A stretch of 64,000 nt of DNA from Hyphomicrobiaceae bacterium UBA7697 (GCA_002482645.1 DLGJ01000005.1:208730-272729); one strand, 5' to 3'. Counted from the stretch's first letter, positions 9,538 through 19,004 are shown. The notes: generated from the letters alone by a model not told the origin. Numbers and translations are program-made.

Positions 9538-10740
9538 TTAGCCGCCTTCCACCGCCGTTCCGAACACGGCCATGGCGAGGCCGAGCCCGGCGAGGGCGCT
9601 ATAGACGATCGCCCGGGCGCCGAACGGCTTTCTGTCGTGTGCGATCTTCGCCGCAATGGCGGATTGAATCGCGTAGTAAAGCGCGAAGGCCCGCGAGGCA
9701 TAGGCGATGATCTGGAACACGTCGGCGGCCCAGGTTAGGGCGATGCCGGTCACGATCAGCAGCAGATAGCCGAGACGGCTCGAGACCGTCCCGTTCGTCA
9801 GTTCCTCGAACAGGCCGCCGGAGCCGCTCGTGTCCGCCACCGCCGCGCTGAGCTGCGCGCTGAGCGCGGCCGCCACCAGCAGGACGGGCAGGATCGGCGC
9901 GACCAGATCCATCATGTCGACAATCGCCGTCTCGGAGAATTTCAGTTCGCTGCGCGTGAAGACGAATGTGATCAGCCCGATATAGGTGAGATAGATCGCC
10001 GTCGAGACGATCTGGGCGAGCAGCATGGACGAGATGCGCGTCTTCGCCGAATAGGTCTCGCCGAGATAACGCGAGGTCTCGAAACCTTGCACCGTGACGA
10101 TCAGGCCGAACAGAAGCGACACCGCCTGCCAGCCGCTCACTGCGGGCGGATTCAAGACGAGCCCGCCGGAGAGCGCCTTGTTGCCGAAGAACATCGCAAG
10201 GCCCACCAAAAGACCGGCGATGACGGCGAGCTTGATCCCGACGGAGACTTGCTCCAGCCGCTCCAGCGCCGAAAAGCCGCGCGTCCAGCCGACCGCCAGG
10301 ATGAGACCGAACATCGCCGTGGTGAGGAGCTTCGCGTCGAACGTGTTGTCGGCCGGCGTGAGGCTGACGCCGAAGGCTCCGAACAGGTTGAGGTAATAGG
10401 CCACCGAAATGATGTAGGCGAAGGCGAGCACCCAGGACGCGGCGGTCTCCATGCGCTCCACGGCCGGGCCTAGCGCGCCGGGGGACGCATCGCGGGCGGC
10501 GATGTTGTAGCGGATGGCCCAGCCGAACAGTGCCGCCAGCGCGCATAGAGCAACCATGGCCAGCAGCCCATAGGCGCCGAAGCGGTCGTCGAGGATCGGC
10601 CCGAGCACGAGAAAGCCGGACCCGATGATGGAGGCCAGGGGCGTCAGCGTCGCGCGCCAGAGCGGATCGTTCGCAAGCCGTGGCCACGCCATCAAGGCCG
10701 CGACCGCCACGACGGCGAGAAGAATGAAGACGCTCAGCAT
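9538..10740 (-). CDS. APC/LeuT-fold membrane transporter, substrate unknown
   Basis: A 400-residue protein made of about eleven hydrophobic segments. The first ones contain the unwound-helix-like ASIIGSGFLVLGP typical of the amino acid-polyamine-organocation superfamily. The segment VQGFETSRYLGETYSAK resembles the region after TM6 in the same fold. It is shorter than the typical 450-500 residue permease. No substrate can be assigned. It is transcribed leftward and ends only 12 bp from the convergent amidotransferase gene. Confidence 0.65.
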   Translation of the reverse strand: MLSVFILLAVVAVAALMAWPRLANDPLWRATLTPLASIIGSGFLVLGPILDDRFGAYGLLAMVALCALAALFGWAIRYNIAARDASPGALGPAVERMETAASWVLAFAYIISVAYYLNLFGAFGVSLTPADNTFDAKLLTTAMFGLILAVGWTRGFSALERLEQVSVGIKLAVIAGLLVGLAMFFGNKALSGGLVLNPPAVSGWQAVSLLFGLIVTVQGFETSRYLGETYSAKTRISSMLLAQIVSTAIYLTYIGLITFVFTRSELKFSETAIVDMMDLVAPILPVLLVAAALSAQLSAAVADTSGSGGLFEELTNGTVSSRLGYLLLIVTGIALTWAADVFQIIAYASRAFALYYAIQSAIAAKIAHDRKPFGARAIVYSALAGLGLAMAVFGTAVEGG

Positions 10741-10812
10741 GGTTTCAATCGAGACACGGACGGGATGGCCCTGCGGCCAGCGAGCCCGGCCCGCTTGTGG
10801 CGATGAAAGCCG

Positions 10813-12075
10813 CTAGCGTTCCGGAACCTGCCAGTCCGCAGGCGGAACCTGACGGCGGCGAAGCCGGATGGCAAGCCCCACGGCGACGCCGACGGCGATG
10901 GCGATGGTGAGATTGGTCAGGACCGTCAGCACAAGCGTCAGGACCAGCAGGAGGCGGTCGGACAGGCGTCCGGACATGTATCCCCGCCATTTATGCGGCT
11001 CGCTCATATACCAGGCGGTCAGGATGAGGAGCGCCGCAAGCGCCGGCAGCACGAGCTTGCCCGCGAGCGGCGCGGCCGCCAGCATGATCGCGAGCACCGT
11101 AAGCGCATGGATGATCCCGGCGACGGGCGTCCGCCCTCCGGCGCGGACATTCTTCGCCGTGCGCGCGATGGCGCCGGTCGCGGGAAGTCCGCCGAACAGC
11201 GCCGAGCCGATATTGGCGGCGCCTTGGGCGATCACCTCGGCGTTGGGCCGGTACGACCCGCCGATCATGCGATCCGCCACCATGGCGGAGAGCAGCGATT
11301 CGACGCCCGCGAGGAAGGCGATGATCAGCGCGCTCGGCAGGAGTTCGACGATTTTCTCGACCGAGAAGGCGGGCAGCGCCATCGGCGGCAGGCTTTGCGG
11401 CAGCGCGCCGTAGCGCGATTCGATCGTGTCGACCGGCAGCTCCGTCAGATAGGCGATCGTCGAGACGGCGGCAACGACGATGATCGTGCACGGCCAACGC
11501 GGCAGGACCCGGCGCAGCAGCACGATGGAGACGAGCGTGGTGACGCCGGCCAGCAGCGCGGCAAGGGTGGCGGTGCCGCGCGCGGCCCACAGCGCGGAGA
11601 CCTTGGCCACGAACTCGGCTGGAAGATCGCCGGTGGTGATCCCGAAAAAGTCCTTCAGTTGGCTCGTGGCGATGATGATGGCGATGCCGATGGTGAAGCC
11701 GTTGATGACGGCTTCCGGGATGTACTGAATCAGGCTGCCCGCCCGCAGCGCTCCGGCCAGGAGCAGGATGAGCCCGGCCATGAAGGTCGCGAGCACGAGC
11801 CCGTCATAGCCGTGGGTGGCGATGACCCCGTAGACCACGACGATGAAGGCGCCGGTCGGGCCGCCGATCTGCACCCGGCTGCCGCCCAGCAGCGAGACCA
11901 GAAGCCCCGCCACGATCACCGTGACGATGCCCTTGGCGGGATCGGCCCCCGACGCGATGGCGATGGCAATGGCAAGCGGAATCGCCACCAGCGCCACGGT
12001 CACGCCGGCGATGGCGTCGTGCAGGAACTCTTCGCGCGTATAGGTTTTGAGCGTGGTGAGCAGCTTGGGCTTCAT
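10813..12075 (-). CDS. SulP-family anion transporter without STAS domain
   Basis: A 420-residue membrane protein with the SulP core: LHDAIAGVTVALVAIPLAIA, GGSRVQIGGPTGAFIVVV and NIGSALFGGLPATGAIART match the conserved SulP segments. Most SulP proteins carry a C-terminal cytosolic STAS domain; this one stops shortly after the last membrane helix, so it is a core-only form. Relatives move sulfate, bicarbonate or dicarboxylates and the sequence does not distinguish these. It lies 72 bp before the APC-type transporter on the same strand, so the two may be cotranscribed. Confidence 0.88.
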   Translation of the reverse strand: MKPKLLTTLKTYTREEFLHDAIAGVTVALVAIPLAIAIAIASGADPAKGIVTVIVAGLLVSLLGGSRVQIGGPTGAFIVVVYGVIATHGYDGLVLATFMAGLILLLAGALRAGSLIQYIPEAVINGFTIGIAIIIATSQLKDFFGITTGDLPAEFVAKVSALWAARGTATLAALLAGVTTLVSIVLLRRVLPRWPCTIIVVAAVSTIAYLTELPVDTIESRYGALPQSLPPMALPAFSVEKIVELLPSALIIAFLAGVESLLSAMVADRMIGGSYRPNAEVIAQGAANIGSALFGGLPATGAIARTAKNVRAGGRTPVAGIIHALTVLAIMLAAAPLAGKLVLPALAALLILTAWYMSEPHKWRGYMSGRLSDRLLLVLTLVLTVLTNLTIAIAVGVAVGLAIRLRRRQVPPADWQVPER

Positions 12076-12172
12076 GGCCCATCATCTGCCGCAATAGCCT
12101 CAGCCTATCAATGGCGCACTTTGTCCATAGCGATGGCGCGAGCGAGTTTCGATGAGGTGCGACCCGCGCAGG

Positions 12173-15124
12173 CTAATGCGCGGCCTCCCAATTGCCGGCG
12201 GCGCGGGCGTCGACTTTCAGCGGCACCTTGAGCTGGAGGGCGGGCTCCGGCGCCGATTCCATGATGTCGCGCGCGACCGCCATGGTGGCTTCCGCCTCGG
12301 CTTCCGGTGCTTCGAAGATGAGTTCGTCGTGGACCTGCAGCAGCATGCGCGCATTGAGTCCCGCGTCCTCTAGGGCCTGCGGCATGCGGATCATGGCGCG
12401 GCGGATGATGTCGGCGGCCGAGCCCTGGATCGGCGCGTTGATCGCCGCGCGCTCGTAGTTCCCGCGCAGAGACGGATTCTTGATGTTGATCTCAGGGTAG
12501 TGGACCTTCCGCCCGAACAGGGTCGAGACGAAGCCCGCATGCCGCGCCTCCGCCTTGGTCGCCTCCATGTAGTCCTTGATGCCGGGAAAGCGCTCGAAAT
12601 AGGTCTTGATGTACGCGGCCGCCTCGCCGCGCGGGATGCCGAGCTGCGCCGCGAGCCCGACGGCCGAGATGCCGTAGATGATGCCGAAATTGATCGCCTT
12701 GGCCCGGCGCCGCACGCCGGGGTCCATGCCTTCGATCGGCACGCCGAACATCTCCGACGCGGTCATGGCGTGAATGTCGAGCCCGTCGGCGAACGCTTGG
12801 CGCAAGGTCGGCGTGTCGGCCATGTGGGCGAGGACGCGCAGTTCGATCTGGCTGTAGTCGGCGCTGATCAGCGTCTTGCCCGGCTCGGCGACGAAGGCCT
12901 TGCGGATCTCGCGGCCTTCTTTCGTGCGGACCGGAATGTTCTGGAGGTTCGGCTCTTGGCTGGCGAGGCGTCCCGTCGTGGTCGAAGCGAGGACATAACG
13001 CGTATGCACGCGGCCGGTCTCGACGTTGATATAGGCGGGCAGAGCGTCCGTATACGTACTTTTCAGCTTGGCAAGCTGCCGCCATTCCAAAATTTTCTGC
13101 GGCAGGTCGTGGCCCTCGGCGGCCAGTTCCTCCAGCGCGGCGGCGTCCGTGCTCCAGGCGCCGGTCTTGGTCTTGCGTCCGCCGGGCAGGCTCATCTTGT
13201 CGAACAGGATCTCGCCGAGCTGCTTCGGCGAGCCGATATTGAAGTCCTCGCCCGCGAGTTCGCGAATCTCGTCCTCGAGCCGCGCGATGGTCTGCGCGAA
13301 ACTGCCGGAGAGCCGCGCCAGCGTCGCGCGCTCCACCTTGATGCCCGCGCGCTCCATGTCCGCGAGGACCGGCTGCAAGGGGCGCTCAAGCGTCTCGTAG
13401 ACGGTGGCAACGTGATCGGCCGTCAGCCGCGGCTTCAGCACCGTCCACAGACGCAAGGCCACGTCGGCCTCCTCGCCCGCGGCTTCCGTGGCTCGGGCCA
13501 CCCCGACGCGGTCGAACGGTATCGCGGCCTTGCCCGTGCCCAGCACCTCCTTCTCGGTGAGGCAGGTATGGCCGAACAGAGACGCGGCGCGTTTTGCCGG
13601 GCTGTGATCCGCGCGCCCCGCATCGAGCGCATAGGAGACGAGGGCCGGATCGTCGACGGCCCGAAGCGCGATGCCGTAGCGGGCGAGCGCCACCATGGCG
13701 GACTTTGCGTCGGGCACGACCTTGAGCAGCGCGTCGTCTTCGAGCAGCGGATTCAGCAGCGGCAGCGCCTCGCCCGGCGGAATCTGCACGATCTGCGTTT
13801 CGCCGCCGAGATCGAGCCCATCGTCCGCGCGGTGGGACATCGGCACATAGGCCGCTTGACCTGGCGCGAGCGACAGAGCGATGCCGGTGATATCGCCGGT
13901 CATCGGATCGGCCGCCTCGCGTTTCACCGACAGCGCGGCGTAGCCCTGATCGCGTGCGTGCTCCAAGAGCTCGGCCAGGCGCGCGGTGTCCGTCACCGTC
14001 TCATAGGCGCCCCGGTCGAAGGGAATGTCCTCGATGCGCCCTTGGCGTTCGGCGGCCAGCTCTCTCGGCGACCCGCCCTGAACGGCGATGTCGCGGGACG
14101 GCCCGGTCGCGCCGCGCGGGCTTTGCCGCAAGGGGTGGTCGTAGTCGTCCTTCTTCTTGCGGGCCGTCTTTTTCGGCTTGTCCATGCCCTCGGGCAGAGA
14201 TGCGCCAAGACCCTCAGCTACACGCTTCGTGAGCGTCGTGAACTCCATCTCGCGCATGAAGCCGAGGAGTGCCTCGGGCTCCGGCGGCTGTACCGCGGCC
14301 TCCGCGAGGGGCACGTCGAGCGGCGTTTCGGTGTCGAGCGTCACGAGCGTGCGTGACAGCCGCGCCTGGTCGGCAAATGCGATCAGGTTCTCGCGGCGCT
14401 TGTTCTGCTTGATCTCGGAGGCACGCGCGAGAAGCGTGTCGAGGTCGCCATATTCGTCGATGAGCAGCGCCGCCGTCTTGACGCCGATGCCCGGCACGCC
14501 CGGCACGTTGTCCGACGTATCGCCGATCAGCGCCTGCACCTCGATGACCTTGGAGGGCGGCACGCCGAATTTCTCGATCACCCCTTCGTCGTCTATCACC
14601 TTGTTCTTCATGGTGTCGTACATGACGATGCCGGGGCCGACGATCTGCATCAGATCCTTGTCGGACGACACGATGGTCACGTCCGCGCCGGCCGCGCGCG
14701 CCTGCATCGCGTAAGTGGCGATGAGGTCGTCGGCCTCGTAGCCTTCCTTCTCGATGCACGCGACGTTGAACGCGCGTACCGCGTCCCGGACGAGCGGGAA
14801 CTGGGGAATGAGGTCCTCCGGCGCATCCGGGCGGTTGGCCTTGTAGCCGTCGAACAGGTCGGAGCGGAACGTCTTCGCCGAATAATCGAAGATCACCGCC
14901 ATATGGGTCGGCGGGGCGAGCTCGCCCGTCTCGCGCAAGAGCTTCCACAGCATCCCGCAAAAGCCGTGCACCGCGCCGATCGGCAGGCCGTCCGAGGGAC
15001 GGGTCAGCGGCGGCAGGGCATGATAGGCGCGGAAGATATATCCGGATCCGTCGATCAAATAGACATGGTCGCCCGGTCCGGCCGGTTTGCCGGCGCCGGA
15101 AGAGGTGCTGTTCTTTGTGGTCAT
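12173..15124 (-). CDS. polA: DNA polymerase I with a degenerate 3'-5' exonuclease domain
   Basis: A 983-residue repair and Okazaki-fragment polymerase. Residues 20-300 form the 5'-3' exonuclease (ALIGDTSDNVPGVPGIGVKTA). Residues 303-370 are a charged, low-complexity linker, 371-570 the proofreading-domain fold, and 575-983 the polymerase (ISADYSQIELRVLAH, RRRAKAINFGIIYG, LLQVHDELIFE). The proofreading fold is present, but by my alignment to E. coli Pol I the metal-binding carboxylates D355, E357, D424 and D501 are Ser399, Lys401, Ala476 and Glu552. The enzyme should therefore lack proofreading, as in Thermus Pol I. The polymerase and flap nuclease motifs look intact. Confidence 0.95.
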   Translation of the reverse strand: MTTKNSTSSGAGKPAGPGDHVYLIDGSGYIFRAYHALPPLTRPSDGLPIGAVHGFCGMLWKLLRETGELAPPTHMAVIFDYSAKTFRSDLFDGYKANRPDAPEDLIPQFPLVRDAVRAFNVACIEKEGYEADDLIATYAMQARAAGADVTIVSSDKDLMQIVGPGIVMYDTMKNKVIDDEGVIEKFGVPPSKVIEVQALIGDTSDNVPGVPGIGVKTAALLIDEYGDLDTLLARASEIKQNKRRENLIAFADQARLSRTLVTLDTETPLDVPLAEAAVQPPEPEALLGFMREMEFTTLTKRVAEGLGASLPEGMDKPKKTARKKKDDYDHPLRQSPRGATGPSRDIAVQGGSPRELAAERQGRIEDIPFDRGAYETVTDTARLAELLEHARDQGYAALSVKREAADPMTGDITGIALSLAPGQAAYVPMSHRADDGLDLGGETQIVQIPPGEALPLLNPLLEDDALLKVVPDAKSAMVALARYGIALRAVDDPALVSYALDAGRADHSPAKRAASLFGHTCLTEKEVLGTGKAAIPFDRVGVARATEAAGEEADVALRLWTVLKPRLTADHVATVYETLERPLQPVLADMERAGIKVERATLARLSGSFAQTIARLEDEIRELAGEDFNIGSPKQLGEILFDKMSLPGGRKTKTGAWSTDAAALEELAAEGHDLPQKILEWRQLAKLKSTYTDALPAYINVETGRVHTRYVLASTTTGRLASQEPNLQNIPVRTKEGREIRKAFVAEPGKTLISADYSQIELRVLAHMADTPTLRQAFADGLDIHAMTASEMFGVPIEGMDPGVRRRAKAINFGIIYGISAVGLAAQLGIPRGEAAAYIKTYFERFPGIKDYMEATKAEARHAGFVSTLFGRKVHYPEINIKNPSLRGNYERAAINAPIQGSAADIIRRAMIRMPQALEDAGLNARMLLQVHDELIFEAPEAEAEATMAVARDIMESAPEPALQLKVPLKVDARAAGNWEAAH

Positions 15125-15205
15125 GGCCTAGGGACTATAGGGATTGCGCGCCGCGTGTGGGAGGGGCAAGGCCTGCCCCGCCCGCCGGGAAACGCAAAAG
15201 GCCCC

Positions 15206-16870
15206 TTATGTGCGCGGTTCTTTTTCGTCCATGTCCTCGACATTGCCGGGGGCGAAGGCCTTGTCCGTGCCGCCGAACGTCTCTTCGATGTAGCCTTTGA
15301 AATATTCGCGCAGAGCCGGGAAGGCGCGGGCGAACCGCCGGAAGTCTTTCTGCGCCGTGAAGAGCAGCAAGCCGTCCTCCAGCGCTTCGACCAGCCCCGT
15401 CCGCAAATGCGATCTGAGCAGGACGCGCTCGCCGAAATGATCGCCGGGCCGAAATTCCTTCTCGAAGTGCTCGCCCGTTTCGGGATTGTCGATGGTCAGC
15501 TTGAAGCGGCCATTCACCACCGTATAGAAGCCGTCGATCAGCATGCCGGGTTCGAAGACTTTGTCGCCCTTCCAAAAATGGATGTAACGCGTCGCCGGCG
15601 GCCGGATGCGGAGCTGCACGATATTGGGCGGCATGACGGCATTGATGAGCCAGTTCAGCCCGACGCGGAGCTTCGCGATGAACCCGGGCAGGAATGACAG
15701 ATAGAAGCCGCGCCACAACAGCCAGGCCAGGATACCCGACATCTTCACCCCATAGACATCGGCGACGGCCTTGCTCATGCCGAGCGAGGCGAGCGAGCCC
15801 TTCGACTTGTAGGCGAAGGGCTTCATCTCCTCGCCTTTCAATTTGGCCACCAGGTTCGCCGCGAGCTGAGAGCCCTCGCGCACGGCGAATTGCGCGGTTT
15901 GCGTTGCGTAGTCCGCCGGGTCTTCCTTCGGATCGTCGTTGAGCGGGATCAGCGCCGCGTCGCCCAAGGCCCATACGTGGTCGTGTCCGGGCACCTGCAT
16001 GTAGCGGTCGGTCCTGATGCGGCCCCAATGCATGTCGAGACCGAGCGCCTGCACCAGAGGATGCGGTCCGTTGCCGATCGTGGCCACCACGGTGGACGTG
16101 TTGATGATACGGCCGTCGGTCAGCTCGACACCTGTGGCGGTTGCGGATTTGGTGCCGACTCCGGTCAAGACCTCGATGCCGTTCGCACGGAGATTCTCCG
16201 TCGCGTAGTCGGCGAGCTCGGCCGGGAAGGTCGGCAGGATACGCGGCGCGAATTCGACGAGATACATGCGAATGTCTTCGCGTTTGATGTTGCGGTAGTA
16301 GCGCAACGCGCGGGTTATCAGCTCGTTCAGCTCCGCCGCGGTCTCGACGCCGGAGAAGCCTGCGCCCACCACGACGAAGGTCAGGAGCTGATCCTTGACC
16401 ACCCTGTCCGTCGTCACGTCCGCCGTTTCCAGGCAACCGATGGCATGGGTCCGCAGGACATCCGCGTCGGTCAGGTCCTTCATCGTCAGGGCATGGTCGG
16501 CCATGCCTGGAATCCGGTCGAGATCCACCCCCGTGCCGAGCGCAATGACGAGTTCGTCGTAAGGGAGTTCCACCGGCGTCATCCGCGCACCCTGGATGAC
16601 GATGACGACCTTCCGGTCGAAATCGATTCCCATGACCCGCGCCTGGCGGACCTGCACCCGCTTCAAGAGCTGCCGCAGGGGCACCACGGCGTCTGACGCG
16701 TTCAGATTGGACGAGGCCACTTCGGGGAGGAGCGGTTGGAACACGAAATAATTGTTGTTGTTGATGAGCTCGACATCGACGAGGCCGCGGCCCAGCTTTT
16801 CCAAGGACTTAGCGGCGAAGATGCCGCCAAAGCCGCCGCCGATTACGATAACCTTCTTCTTGTCCGCCAT
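15206..16870 (-). CDS. ndh: Type II NADH dehydrogenase (NDH-2) with C-terminal cyclic-nucleotide-binding-like domain
   Basis: A 554-residue membrane-peripheral flavoprotein that passes electrons from NADH to quinone without pumping protons. The N-terminal 420 residues are NDH-2: VIVIGGGFGGIFAAK (FAD), VVVGAGFSGVETAAEL (NADH), VWALGDAALIP (FAD). After a hydrophobic stretch (MSGILAWLLWRGFYLSFLPGF region) a CRP-like beta-roll follows from about residue 425: EPGMLIDGFYTVVNGRFKL, then FRPGDHFGERVLLRSHLRTG, which keeps the Glu and Arg used for cyclic nucleotide phosphate binding. NDH-2 is normally about 400-430 residues, so this is a fusion. I use the ATG giving MADKKKVIVIGGG; a longer frame upstream looks like leader. 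Confidence 0.88.
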   Translation of the reverse strand: MADKKKVIVIGGGFGGIFAAKSLEKLGRGLVDVELINNNNYFVFQPLLPEVASSNLNASDAVVPLRQLLKRVQVRQARVMGIDFDRKVVIVIQGARMTPVELPYDELVIALGTGVDLDRIPGMADHALTMKDLTDADVLRTHAIGCLETADVTTDRVVKDQLLTFVVVGAGFSGVETAAELNELITRALRYYRNIKREDIRMYLVEFAPRILPTFPAELADYATENLRANGIEVLTGVGTKSATATGVELTDGRIINTSTVVATIGNGPHPLVQALGLDMHWGRIRTDRYMQVPGHDHVWALGDAALIPLNDDPKEDPADYATQTAQFAVREGSQLAANLVAKLKGEEMKPFAYKSKGSLASLGMSKAVADVYGVKMSGILAWLLWRGFYLSFLPGFIAKLRVGLNWLINAVMPPNIVQLRIRPPATRYIHFWKGDKVFEPGMLIDGFYTVVNGRFKLTIDNPETGEHFEKEFRPGDHFGERVLLRSHLRTGLVEALEDGLLLFTAQKDFRRFARAFPALREYFKGYIEETFGGTDKAFAPGNVEDMDEKEPRT

Positions 16871-16903
16871 GGGCCGCCCAGCCTTCCGTTGTGATTGCGT
16901 GAA

Positions 16904-16918
16904 ATAGGTGACGCCTAT
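16904..16918. promoter_or_regulatory. Short palindrome upstream of ndh
   Basis: ATAGG and CCTAT arms around TGACG, 34 bp before the ndh start codon. It could be part of an operator. It is short, matches no regulator I know and may be chance. Confidence 0.2.
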
Positions 16919-16994
16919 GATACGGCGCGTCAAGTCGCCGCATAGCGGGCGTTCCGGTGCGTGTCGTCCGCCCAAGCCCTGACGCTGTGCGCCG

Positions 16995-17023
16995 TTGCTT
17001 AAGTTTTGCGGTTTAGATAGGGT
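16995..17023 (+). promoter_or_regulatory. Sigma-70-type promoter candidate for tRNA-Arg
   Basis: TTGCTT and TAGGGT separated by exactly 17 bases, placed so that transcription would start about 10 bases before the tRNA. Spacing and distance fit a housekeeping promoter; the -10 box is only a partial match. Confidence 0.5.
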
Positions 17024-17042
17024 CCGGCCCAGAGTCTGCGTA

Positions 17043-17119
<77 letters not shown>

Positions 17120-17238
17120 CTAAACGATTCTTCGGTCGATCGGGTTGCACCCAGCGGGCGCTGGTGGTGAAAGCGAAGAGGGGACGAGGTCCCGCATTCC
17201 CTCTGCCCGAGAGGATCATTGCGATCGGGAGGGCCGTT

Positions 17239-17565
17239 GTGAGGTCGTTTCTCCTAGCGATCGGCCTGGTTGTTCTGCCGGCCCCCGCTATATCCGGCCC
17301 GCCGGACCTGGCGCCGGTGACCTCGGCCGAGGTCAAGGCCGCTCTTCTGGCCGCCACCTGTTCGGGTTGTCACGTCAAGGCCGTAACCGAAGGCGGTTTT
17401 CCGTCGATTTACGGCCGTCCAGCGGCGGAGACCCGTGATTTGCTTCTCTCTTTTCGCTCGGGCCAGCGCGATGGCACGGTGATGAACCGGCTCGCCAAGG
17501 GTTACGACGACGCGGAGATCGCGCTTCTATCGAACTACCTCGCTAGCCAAGGGACCGCGCATTGA
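17239..17565 (+). CDS. fccA: Monoheme cytochrome c subunit of sulfide dehydrogenase (FccA-like)
   Basis: A 108-residue exported cytochrome. After the GTG start (strong GGGAGGG ribosome site 5 bases upstream) comes a signal peptide of about 20 residues ending near APAISG. A single heme site CSGCH follows, with a downstream Met (GTVMNRLAKGY) as likely sixth ligand. FccA takes electrons from the FccB flavoprotein during sulfide oxidation in the periplasm. The Allochromatium FccA is diheme; the one-heme form resembles the Chlorobium type. It lies 43 bp before fccB. On its own it is a generic cytochrome; the partner decides the call. Confidence 0.8.
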   Translation: MRSFLLAIGLVVLPAPAISGPPDLAPVTSAEVKAALLAATCSGCHVKAVTEGGFPSIYGRPAAETRDLLLSFRSGQRDGTVMNRLAKGYDDAEIALLSNYLASQGTAH

Positions 17566-17608
17566 TGCTCGGAGGCAGACCTTTTTCTTGGCGCGGGCGC
17601 GCTCCCGC

Positions 17609-18895
17609 ATGAACGCCGCCCCGGGCAAACCGACCCGCCGCCGGTTCTTGGCGACGGCCGCCACCGCGGCTTTTCTCGCCGGCATGCCTTCGCGGTTGAA
17701 GGCGGGGGTCACCTCCGCGAAGGTCGTCGTGATCGGCGGCGGCTATGCCGGTGCGACCGTCGCCCGCTTTCTGCGTGCCGCCGATCCGCGCATCGGCGTG
17801 ACGCTGATCGAGCCGAACCGCGCGTTCTGTTCCTGCCCCTTCAGCAATGCCGTGATCGGCGGATTGGAGCCGTTCTCGGTCCTGCGTTTCGGCTATGGCG
17901 GCGTCGAAGCCACGGGCGTGCGCCTCGTGTTCGAGAAGGCGGCGCGCGTCGATCCCGCGGCGAAGACGGTGCGGACGGAAGGAGGGCTCGTCTTCGCCTA
18001 CGACCGCCTGATCGTGGCGCCGGGCATCGAATTCGTCTGGAATGCGATCGCCGGCTACGACGAAGCCGCGTCGGAAGTCATGCCCCATGCCTGGAAGGCG
18101 GGGCCGCAGACCTTGCTCCTGCGGAAACAGATCGAGGCGATGCCCGACGATGGCGTGGTGGCCATCGCGCCACCCACCAATCCGTTCCGGTGTCCTCCGG
18201 GTCCCTACGAGCGGGCAAGCCTGATCGCGCACTATTTGAAGATCCATAAGCCGCGCGCGAAGCTGCTCATCCTAGATGCGAAGGAATATTTCTCGAAGGA
18301 GATCCTGTTTCGCCGCGCCTGGAAGGAGCTCTACGGCGACTTGATCGAATGGCATAGCGTCCTGGATTTCGGACCCCTCGTCGCCGTCAAACCAAAGGAG
18401 AAGGTGCTGGTGACGGAGACGCGGGAGTTTCGCGTGGACGTCGCCAACATCATCCCGCCGCAACGGGCGGGGGGAATCGCGCTGGAGACCGGTCTTGCGG
18501 ACGAAACAGGCTGGTGTCCGATCGATCCGGTCACGTTCGAATCGCGCCTGCAGCCCAATATCCACGTTCTCGGCGATGCGTCGATCGCCGGAGCGATGCC
18601 GAAGTCCGCCTTCTCCGCGAACGCGCAAGGTAAGATTTGCGCGGTTCAGGTCGCCCGGCTCTTGAATGGCGAAGGACCGATTCCGACGAAGCTGGATAAC
18701 GTCTGCTACAGCCTGGTCGGGCCCGGCTATGGCATTTCCATCGCCGGAGTTTACCGGCAGGGCGAGGACATGATCGAGGAGATCGAGGGCGCCGGCGGAA
18801 TCAGCCCGATCCATGCGCCGGCGAAAGTCCGGCTGCTGGAGGCCGGTTACGCCGAGGACTGGTTCCGGTCCATCACGGGACAAGTCTTCGGCTGA
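17609..18895 (+). CDS. fccB: Flavocytochrome c sulfide dehydrogenase, flavoprotein subunit
   Basis: A 428-residue periplasmic FAD enzyme that oxidises sulfide and passes electrons to cytochrome c. It begins with a Tat signal (TRRRFLATAATAAFLAG), then the FAD-binding KVVVIGGGYAGATVARFL and CSCPFSNAVIGG, whose cysteine matches the covalent FAD attachment region of FccB. Two more cysteines, in NPFRCPPGPYE and DNVCYSLVGPGYGISI, correspond to the redox-active disulfide of the family. All key residues seem present, so it should be active. It is the second gene of a compact fccA-fccB pair. I start at the ATG after an upstream in-frame TTG. Confidence 0.92.
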   Translation: MNAAPGKPTRRRFLATAATAAFLAGMPSRLKAGVTSAKVVVIGGGYAGATVARFLRAADPRIGVTLIEPNRAFCSCPFSNAVIGGLEPFSVLRFGYGGVEATGVRLVFEKAARVDPAAKTVRTEGGLVFAYDRLIVAPGIEFVWNAIAGYDEAASEVMPHAWKAGPQTLLLRKQIEAMPDDGVVAIAPPTNPFRCPPGPYERASLIAHYLKIHKPRAKLLILDAKEYFSKEILFRRAWKELYGDLIEWHSVLDFGPLVAVKPKEKVLVTETREFRVDVANIIPPQRAGGIALETGLADETGWCPIDPVTFESRLQPNIHVLGDASIAGAMPKSAFSANAQGKICAVQVARLLNGEGPIPTKLDNVCYSLVGPGYGISIAGVYRQGEDMIEEIEGAGGISPIHAPAKVRLLEAGYAEDWFRSITGQVFG

Positions 18896-19004
18896 TCCGC
18901 GGCCTTTAGAGAAACCTCTCGACAGTCGAAGGCTCGGGCCGCCTTGCGGATCGAACCCGCCGCGGTCGAGGCCACCCCGGAGCCAGGCCTCATGTCGGGC
19001 GAAC

